Below, piece after piece: positions 5,691-10,765 of a DNA stretch of 10,765 bases. Under the pieces are notes generated by a model that saw only the letters and a program-made list of their open reading frames with translations, did not search any database and was not told the DNA's origin. The stretch spans positions 1 through 10,765 of the forward strand of contig QNAH01000059.1 of NCBI GenBank assembly GCA_003641425.1. Reading direction: 5' to 3'. This stretch comes from Candidatus Zixiibacteriota bacterium (GTDB lineage: Bacteria; Zixibacteria; MSB-5A5; GN15; PGXB01). The position numbers were made by a program, and so were the translations under genes. Positions within the stretch are counted from its first letter, which is position 1. Each line of letters starts with the position of its first letter.

Positions 5691-6902
5691 ATGGCGGACA
5701 ATATCCCAAAAACCCCAAAATTGGACGAGCTTGAGAAGGGTGGTTGGCCGAGTTTTGTTAAAGAAATCAAAATGGCGGCCAAAAGAAGTCCTATGGGAGG
5801 CGACCTTCTCGGGCAGTTAGAGCAATCTTACAATGAAAAAATCGGCCATTGGAAACATGGCGGTATCGTTGGTGTCATGGGTTATGGCGGCGGAGTCATT
5901 GGACGATATTCCGACCTTCCGGAAAAATATCCCAATATTTCGCATTTCCATACCATGCGTATCAACCAGCCGGCCGGCTGGTATTATACCACCGATGCTC
6001 TCCGAAAAATCTGTGACATCTGGGAAAAACACGGCTCGGGTTTGACCAATATGCATGGCTCGACCGGCGATATCATCCTTTTGGGAACAAGGACTGAGGA
6101 ATTGGAACCGACTTTCGATGATTTGCAGAAAATCGACTTCGATATCGGCGGGTCCGGATCAGACCTCAGAACACCCAGTTGTTGTTGCGGTATGTCCAGG
6201 TGTGAATGGGCCTGTTACGATACCATGGCTCTGACTTACGATCTGACAATGCATTATCAGGATGAGTTGCATCGCCCGGCATTTCCGTATAAATTCAAAT
6301 TTAAAATGTCCGGATGCCCGAATGACTGCGTGGCCTCAATTGCCCGTGCCGACATGTCGATTATCGGAACCTGGCGTGACCAGATCCAGGTGGATCAGGA
6401 TGCTGTCAGAGAATATGCCGAGCGCGGCCTTGATATTCAGAATGATGTCATCTCCAATTGCCCCGGCAAATGTATGGAATGGGATGGTAAGGAACTGAAT
6501 ATTGAAAATGAATTCTGTGTCCGGTGTATGCATTGTATCAACGTAATGCCCAAAGCCTTACGTCCCGGCAAAGACCGCGGAGCCACAATTCTGATCGGCT
6601 CGAAGGCTCCTATCATTGAAGGCGCTTTCCTGTCCTCAGTCTTTATTCCATTTATGAAGATCACCCCGCCTTACGATGAGATCAAGGATCTGGTTGACAG
6701 GATCTGGGATGTGTGGGGTGAAGAAGGCAAGAACCGCGAACGTGTGGGTGAATTCATCCAGCGTGTCGGTCTTGGTAACTTCCTTGACGCCATCGAGATG
6801 GAGCCGATCGCCGAAATGGTTGCCCATCCCCGTGAAAATCCCTATGTCTTCTATGAAGAATATTACGAAGAAGATGATGGTGAAGAAGAGGAAGAATCAT
6901 AA
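5691..6902 (+). CDS. dsrA: DsrA, dissimilatory sulfite reductase alpha subunit
   Basis: DsrA and DsrB form the cytoplasmic alpha2beta2 enzyme that reduces sulfite, passing the sulfur to DsrC. The siroheme/[4Fe-4S] cysteines are clear: TPSCCCGMSRCEWACYD gives C165-x5-C171, and GCPNDC gives C209-x3-C213. The inserted ferredoxin domain follows (C257, C261, and C276-x2-C279-x2-C282 before MPKALRPG). Residues 86-100 (FHTMRINQPAGWYYT) and SVFIPFMKI near the C-terminus are further family signatures. The protein is 403 aa, slightly shorter than Desulfovibrio forms, and ends in a strongly acidic tail (EEYYEEDDGEEEEES). I chose ATG 5691, which has AAGGAG (5680-5685) 5 nt upstream; GTG 5685 would overlap that site. 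dsrB starts 37 nt downstream. The reductive type is inferred from dsrD and qmoAB nearby. Confidence 0.98.
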   Translation: MADNIPKTPKLDELEKGGWPSFVKEIKMAAKRSPMGGDLLGQLEQSYNEKIGHWKHGGIVGVMGYGGGVIGRYSDLPEKYPNISHFHTMRINQPAGWYYTTDALRKICDIWEKHGSGLTNMHGSTGDIILLGTRTEELEPTFDDLQKIDFDIGGSGSDLRTPSCCCGMSRCEWACYDTMALTYDLTMHYQDELHRPAFPYKFKFKMSGCPNDCVASIARADMSIIGTWRDQIQVDQDAVREYAERGLDIQNDVISNCPGKCMEWDGKELNIENEFCVRCMHCINVMPKALRPGKDRGATILIGSKAPIIEGAFLSSVFIPFMKITPPYDEIKDLVDRIWDVWGEEGKNRERVGEFIQRVGLGNFLDAIEMEPIAEMVAHPRENPYVFYEEYYEEDDGEEEEES

Positions 6903-6939
6903 ACCAGTAATTTCGAATATTAAATTTTGAGGTATAAAA

Positions 6940-8022
6940 ATGGCTGATGCAATGCAAAAAAGAAGGACCGATTACGGCCCTCCGCATTATGAGCAATTCT
7001 TGCCGCCGATTGTAAAAGAAAATTACGGCAAGTGGAAATATCATGAGATTCTCAAACCCGGTGTAATGGTTCATGTTTCCGAAACCGATGCTAAACTTTA
7101 CACGGTGCGTTCGGCTTCCGGCCGTCTGCTGAGTATCGACAAGATCCGCATGTATTGTGATCTTGCTGACAAGTACTGTGACGGCTACATTCGTTTTACC
7201 AGCCGTCACAATGTCGAATTTCTGCTGACCAAGGAAGAGAATATCGATCCGCTCATTAATAGCCTCGATGCTATTGGACATCCGGTCGGCGGTATGGGAA
7301 ATTCCATTTCCGCTATCGTCCATACCCAGGGTTGGGTCCATTGCCATTCCGCGGCGACCGACGCCTCCGGTGTTGTCAAATGCGTCATGGATGATCTGAT
7401 TGAGTACTTTAAGGAAATGAAGCTTCCGGGTAAGCTGAGAATCGCCCTGGCCTGTTGCCTTAATATGTGCGGCGCCGTTCACTGCTCCGATATCGCCATT
7501 CTCGGCGTTCATCGTCGCCCGCCCCGGATCGATCATGCGAATCTGAGAAAAGTCTGCGAGATTCCGAATGTTTCTGCCTCCTGTCCGACCGCGGCCATCC
7601 GCCCGGCAACAGTTGACGGCAATCCTTCGGTCGAGGTTCTCGAGGAACAGTGCATGTTCTGCGCCAACTGCTACACGGTCTGTCCGGCCATGCCTTTGAA
7701 CGACCCGCTCAATGATGGTGTTTCGATCTGGGTCGGCGGCAAGGTCTCCAATGCCAGACATGAACCGATGTTCTCGAAGCTGGCAATTCCGTTCCTGCCG
7801 AATAATCCGCCGCGCTGGCCGGAAGTCACCACGGCGGTCCGGAATCTGGTCGAACTGTGGGCCAAAAATGCTCATAAATATGAAAGAATGGGTGAATGGA
7901 TCGAACGTATCGGTTGGCCCAAATTCTTCAAAATGGCCGGTATCGAGTTCCAGAAGGAACATATCGATGACTTCAAACACGCCGGTCTGACTTATAAACG
8001 TTCGACACACTTAACCTTCTAA
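6940..8022 (+). CDS. dsrB: DsrB, dissimilatory sulfite reductase beta subunit
   Basis: This is the 360-aa partner of DsrA, the subunit that carries the catalytic siroheme in structurally studied enzymes. WVHCHSAATDASGVVK holds C135, and ACCLNMCGAVHCSD holds C172, C173 and C177, together the siroheme-[4Fe-4S] ligand set. A ferredoxin domain follows with C215 and C238-x2-C241-x2-C244-x3-C248. YIRFTSRHNVEFLL (83-96) and GGMGNSISAIVHTQGW (117-132) are conserved DsrB segments. All cluster ligands are present, so the enzyme should be functional. GAGGT (6929-6933) lies 6 nt before the ATG. The gene sits between dsrA and dsrD with short gaps, consistent with one operon. Confidence 0.98.
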   Translation: MADAMQKRRTDYGPPHYEQFLPPIVKENYGKWKYHEILKPGVMVHVSETDAKLYTVRSASGRLLSIDKIRMYCDLADKYCDGYIRFTSRHNVEFLLTKEENIDPLINSLDAIGHPVGGMGNSISAIVHTQGWVHCHSAATDASGVVKCVMDDLIEYFKEMKLPGKLRIALACCLNMCGAVHCSDIAILGVHRRPPRIDHANLRKVCEIPNVSASCPTAAIRPATVDGNPSVEVLEEQCMFCANCYTVCPAMPLNDPLNDGVSIWVGGKVSNARHEPMFSKLAIPFLPNNPPRWPEVTTAVRNLVELWAKNAHKYERMGEWIERIGWPKFFKMAGIEFQKEHIDDFKHAGLTYKRSTHLTF

Positions 8023-8040
8023 GGAAGGGGTTGGTATATA

Positions 8041-8289
8041 ATGGCCAAAACTGTTGAAGAGATTGCCGATGCCATGTTTAACATGGTCAAGGATGCCATG
8101 GGCCAGAAGAAATTGAAGCCCATGGATTTGACCAAGGCGATGATATCGCTTTATGGTGAAGAAGGCGTGGACAAGAAGATGTGTAAGGGAGCGATTAAAA
8201 ATCTGGTCGATTCCGGACGTCTTGTTTACACCTACTTTGGCGGAAGCTTTCTGGAAATTCCGCACAGAGAGGGCGCCGCAAACGATTAA
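8041..8289 (+). CDS. dsrD: DsrD, winged-helix activator of DsrAB
   Basis: This is an 82-aa protein, close to the usual DsrD length of about 80. It starts with a helical N-terminus (MAKTVEEIADAMFNMVKDAM) and ends with the characteristic GRLVYTYFGGSFLEIPHREG. The family folds as a winged helix but is now understood as an activator of sulfite reduction by DsrAB rather than a DNA-binding regulator. It is found chiefly in organisms running DsrAB in the reductive direction, so it is the best local marker of sulfite reduction. The ribosome site GGAAGGGG (8023-8030) overlaps the end of dsrB's stop region, indicating co-transcription. Confidence 0.95.
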   Translation: MAKTVEEIADAMFNMVKDAMGQKKLKPMDLTKAMISLYGEEGVDKKMCKGAIKNLVDSGRLVYTYFGGSFLEIPHREGAAND

Positions 8290-8315
8290 TCCCGGCGCCT
8301 CGGGGTTTGGATTCT

Positions 8316-9707
8316 ATGTCTGTGAAAATACCGCGGCTGGTAATCGCCGGGCTTTCCGGCGATTCCGGCAAGACAATCGTTAGTCTGAGTTTGGTAAAGG
8401 CTCTCAAGCGGAAAGGGCTGTCTGTTTCTGTATTCAAAAAGGGACCTGATTATATTGACTCGGCCTGGCTGACCATGGCGGCCGGACGGGCCTGCCGGAA
8501 TCTTGATACCTTCATGGTTGAACCCGAAACCGTTTTCAGCACTTTCACACGTAATGCAACTGAATCGGATATTTCTGTCATTGAGGGCAACCGCGGTTTG
8601 TTTGACGGCAAGGATTTGGATGGCACACATAGTACAGCGGGGCTTGCAAAACTGTTGCAAGCCCCGGTTGTACTTGTGGTTGATACCACCAAAGCTACTC
8701 GAACGATCGCCGCTATTATAGGCGGCTGCATTTCTTTCGATCCCGATGTCAGGATCGCCGGTGTTATCCTTAACAAGGTTGCCGGTAAAAGACATCAAAA
8801 AATTATTACCGAAGCTGTGGAAAAATACTGTCGCATTCCTGTGCTGGGGGTAATTCCAAAACTGGGACTTGATGAATCGCTTATCCCCGGCCGGCATCTC
8901 GGGCTGATAACGCCCGCAGAGTTCGATTCCGATAATTCCTTCTCGGATCAAATGACTGAAATCGCCAAAAAGTATCTGGACATTGATCGCCTGATAGAAA
9001 TCGCCGAAAAGGCAGTCCGGCTTGAAATCGCGCCAGATACAAGAGATGAGGTGATTCAGCAGACTGCCCGGATCGGGTATTTCAAAGACAGTATTTTTAC
9101 TTTTTATTATCCGGAAAATCTCGAAGCACTGCAAAAATACGGGGCTGAATTGATTCCGATATCCTCTACCGATGATGGACAATTGCCTGATATCGACGGA
9201 TTATATGTCGGGGGCGGATTCCCCGAAGTGCAGGCGGAGCGCCTCACTGAAAACAAGACTATGCTGAAATCGGTTCGCGATGCCGCCAACGACGGTCTGC
9301 CCATATATGCCGAATGCGGCGGCCTAATATATCTATCGCGCTCGATTACCTGGAATGACAATACTTACTCTATGGCAGGCGTATTACCGATAGATCTTAA
9401 GATGAATAAAAAACCGGCCGGGCATGGGTATACCGAGATGAAAATCGATCGGTCAAATCCCTTCTTTGAAACCGGCTTGGTGATTAAGGGACACGAATTT
9501 CATTATTCGAGTCTCCTCACATCAGTGGAGAAACTAATGAGCTGTATGTCCGTTCGAACCGGCGTTGGTATCGGGGACGGACGCGACGGCCTTGTGTATA
9601 ATAATACGCTGGCGGCCTTTATGCATATTCATGCCGACGGCATTGAAAACTGGGCTCGGTCCTTTGTAAAAAAGGCGATTGAGTTAAAAAAAACGATGAT
9701 GCCCTGA
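8316..9707 (+). CDS. dsrN: DsrN, CbiA/CobB-type cobyrinic acid a,c-diamide synthase family
   Basis: This is a glutamine-dependent amidase of the CbiA/CobB family. Beside dsrABD it is usually called DsrN and is thought to amidate siroheme to the siroamide found in some DsrAB enzymes. The N-terminal ATPase half has a P-loop-like GLSGDSGKT (12-20), then KKGPDYID, LDTFMV and VIEGNRGLFDG. The C-terminal half is a class I glutamine amidotransferase with VGGGFPEVQAE, nucleophile C334 in AECGG, GHEFHYS, and H437/H439 in FMHIHADG. The 463-aa length fits the family. ATG 8316 was chosen with a weak upstream GGGG; the in-frame TTG 8307 is possible. It starts 26 nt after dsrD. A true cobalamin-pathway role cannot be excluded, but no other cobalamin genes are present. 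Confidence 0.9.
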   Translation: MSVKIPRLVIAGLSGDSGKTIVSLSLVKALKRKGLSVSVFKKGPDYIDSAWLTMAAGRACRNLDTFMVEPETVFSTFTRNATESDISVIEGNRGLFDGKDLDGTHSTAGLAKLLQAPVVLVVDTTKATRTIAAIIGGCISFDPDVRIAGVILNKVAGKRHQKIITEAVEKYCRIPVLGVIPKLGLDESLIPGRHLGLITPAEFDSDNSFSDQMTEIAKKYLDIDRLIEIAEKAVRLEIAPDTRDEVIQQTARIGYFKDSIFTFYYPENLEALQKYGAELIPISSTDDGQLPDIDGLYVGGGFPEVQAERLTENKTMLKSVRDAANDGLPIYAECGGLIYLSRSITWNDNTYSMAGVLPIDLKMNKKPAGHGYTEMKIDRSNPFFETGLVIKGHEFHYSSLLTSVEKLMSCMSVRTGVGIGDGRDGLVYNNTLAAFMHIHADGIENWARSFVKKAIELKKTMMP

Positions 9708-9838
9708 CTGCCGAAAGCTTCAGGGCGGCGATATAGATATAATGAGAAGGTTAATATCCAGAACATAAAATAATTACAAATAAACCAGATGAACTGCGGG
9801 AGATGCCGATGGATTTTATAAGCCGGCTCCGGCAGTCA
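9701..9838 (+). promoter_or_regulatory. Competing inverted repeats between dsrN and dsrL
   Basis: Three pairings share bases. A is GCCCTGA (9701-9707) with TCAGGGC (9720-9726). B is TGACTGCCG (9705-9713) with CGGCAGTCA (9830-9838), a perfect 9-bp match across the gap. C is ACTGCGGGAG (9793-9802) with CTCCGGCAGT (9827-9836), one mismatch. B excludes both A and C. None has a T tail. The region begins at the dsrN stop codon and ends shortly before the dsrL ribosome site, so it may tune dsrL expression within the operon; this is inferred. Confidence 0.38.
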
Positions 9839-9863
9839 TGGAATAAATTAAGAGAGTGGCAGC

Positions 9864-10765
9864 ATGGCAAAAATAGTCAAGAAGAAGAAAAAAGGATTAC
9901 GCAGCCTGAGGAGTTCATCCGGCGGTTCCGGAGTTGAGACTTCACCGTATCGCCCAAAGTTTGTTGAGAAACGTCCCCCATGCGGTGACAACTGTCCGAA
10001 TCATAATCCAATTCGCAAAATGCTGATAACGATTCAGAAAGCCGAAGACTACGGAAAATCATACGATCAGGCATTCGAGGAGGCTTTCTATATCTTCATG
10101 GAAAAGACCCCCTTCCCTTCTGTCTGCGGTCGCGTCTGTCCTCATCCCTGTGAAACAGAATGCAATCGCAAGGAAAAAGAAGGTGCTGTCAGTATCAATA
10201 AGGTAGAAAGATTTATTGGTGATTTCGGTCTTAATAAGGGTCTCAAACCGAAGATGCTCGTTGAAGAAAAACGCTCCGAGAAAGTAGCCGTGGTCGGCTC
10301 CGGCCCGGCCGGAATGTCTTCAGCTTATCATCTGGCCCGTCGCGGTTATCAGGTGACGGTATTCGAGGCGTTCCCTAAAACTGGCGGCATGCTTCGCTAC
10401 GGAATCCCTGACTACCGCCTTCCGCAGAATATTCTGGATGCCGAGATAAATCGAATCGCCGATATGGGCGTCGAGATAAAACTGAATACCTCCGTCGGCA
10501 ATGACATCTCGATGGACGATCTTCGCAGAGATTACGATGCCGTTTTTGTTGCTATCGGCGCCCACAAGGGGTTGAAGCTCAGGGTCGAAGGCGAGGATGC
10601 CGAAAATGTTTTCACGGGCACGGACTTCCTGCATCGTGTTAACAACGGCGAGAGCGTTGAAGTGGGCGATAGCGTGGTTGTAATCGGCGGCGGGGATACT
10701 GCCATCGATGCCGCCCGCGTTTCACGCCGCCTTGGCGCCAACGCCACTATCCTGTATCGCCGGAC
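9864..10765 (+). CDS. dsrL: DsrL, Fe-S flavoprotein NAD(P)H oxidoreductase (3' end outside window)
   Basis: The first 300 codons are visible and the frame is open at the right edge. DsrL resembles the small subunit of glutamate synthase and in characterised systems moves electrons between NAD(P)H and DsrAB. Visible parts: a basic, low-complexity N-terminus (MAKIVKKKKKG and Ser/Gly-rich to about residue 27), then an Fe-S domain with C40-x3-C44 and C88-x3-C92-x3-C96-x3-C100. The FAD motif VVGSGPAGMSSAYHLARRGY starts near residue 143, followed by TGGMLRYGIPDYRLP. The NAD(P)H-binding segment VVVIGGGDTAIDAARVSRRL comes near the edge, followed by LYRR. ATG 9864 has a modest AGAGAG site. Position after dsrABDN makes DsrL more likely than GltD, but the C-terminal ferredoxin domain that would settle it lies beyond the window. 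Confidence 0.85.
   Translation, partial: MAKIVKKKKKGLRSLRSSSGGSGVETSPYRPKFVEKRPPCGDNCPNHNPIRKMLITIQKAEDYGKSYDQAFEEAFYIFMEKTPFPSVCGRVCPHPCETECNRKEKEGAVSINKVERFIGDFGLNKGLKPKMLVEEKRSEKVAVVGSGPAGMSSAYHLARRGYQVTVFEAFPKTGGMLRYGIPDYRLPQNILDAEINRIADMGVEIKLNTSVGNDISMDDLRRDYDAVFVAIGAHKGLKLRVEGEDAENVFTGTDFLHRVNNGESVEVGDSVVVIGGGDTAIDAARVSRRLGANATILYRR

Noticed and set aside
6754..8010. Open frame of 418 codons on the - strand opposite dsrB
   Set aside because: It is antisense to dsrB and the end of dsrA, whose products are unmistakable. The predicted protein has no recognisable domain and there is no ribosome site; it reflects codon bias in the real genes.
8286..9182. Open frame of 298 codons on the - strand opposite dsrN
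   Set aside because: It is antisense to a clear CbiA-family gene, with no domain or start signal.
8316..9707. Annotation as a vitamin B12 biosynthesis gene (cbiA or cobB)
   Set aside because: The family is right, but the position between dsrD and dsrL and the absence of other cobalamin genes favour the siroheme-amidating role (DsrN).
9738..9743. TATAAT as the -10 of a separate dsrL promoter
   Set aside because: No -35-like sequence lies 16-18 nt upstream, so I treat dsrL as part of the dsr operon.

Overview
The window is a slice of a bacterial chromosome or scaffold, about half G+C in the genes and AT-rich between them, with every recognisable gene on the + strand. Its core is a dissimilatory sulfite-reduction locus. 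From 1691 to the right edge it reads qmoA-qmoB, a terminator, dsrA-dsrB-dsrD-dsrN (cbiA family), and a partial dsrL. The left 1.3 kb is different: the end of a large secreted protein (BNR/Asp-box, thrombospondin type 3 repeats, dockerin), then a 95-residue secreted mini-protein with an incomplete dockerin. Dockerin-like tails ending in NYLYKGGPAP-type repeats remind me of Zixibacteria and related FCB-group lineages. That placement is recalled knowledge plus inference, not proof; the sulfur genes alone do not fix a phylum.

Layout: 2-808, secreted protein C-terminus; 831-858, its terminator; 999-1286, mini-dockerin protein; 1287-1690, AT-rich control region with a -35-like box, an 18-bp Rex/CRP-like palindrome and a hairpin next to the qmoA ribosome site; 1691-5218, qmoAB; 5240-5271, strong terminator; 5272-5690, second control region with two more Rex-like sites, a promoter candidate and two leader hairpins; 5691-9707, dsrA, dsrB, dsrD and dsrN in tight succession; 9708-9863, a gap with mutually exclusive inverted repeats; 9864 to the edge, dsrL.

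How they fit: DsrAB is the siroheme/[4Fe-4S] sulfite reductase, DsrD its small activator, and DsrN probably amidates the siroheme. DsrL is a flavin/Fe-S NAD(P)H oxidoreductase that can exchange electrons with DsrAB. QmoAB are HdrA-like flavin/Fe-S proteins that in sulfate reducers pass electrons between the quinone pool and APS reductase. dsrD plus qmoAB argues for the reductive direction. DsrL next to DsrD points to the DsrL type described in some reducers and disproportionators.

Most worth following up: qmoAB is a closed two-gene unit without qmoC, hdrBC, aprBA or sat nearby; TTGTGAA/TTCACAA half-sites cluster in both control regions, suggesting shared redox control; and the dsrA and dsrL leaders look structured. 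I found no RNA genes, CRISPR arrays or insertion sequences.
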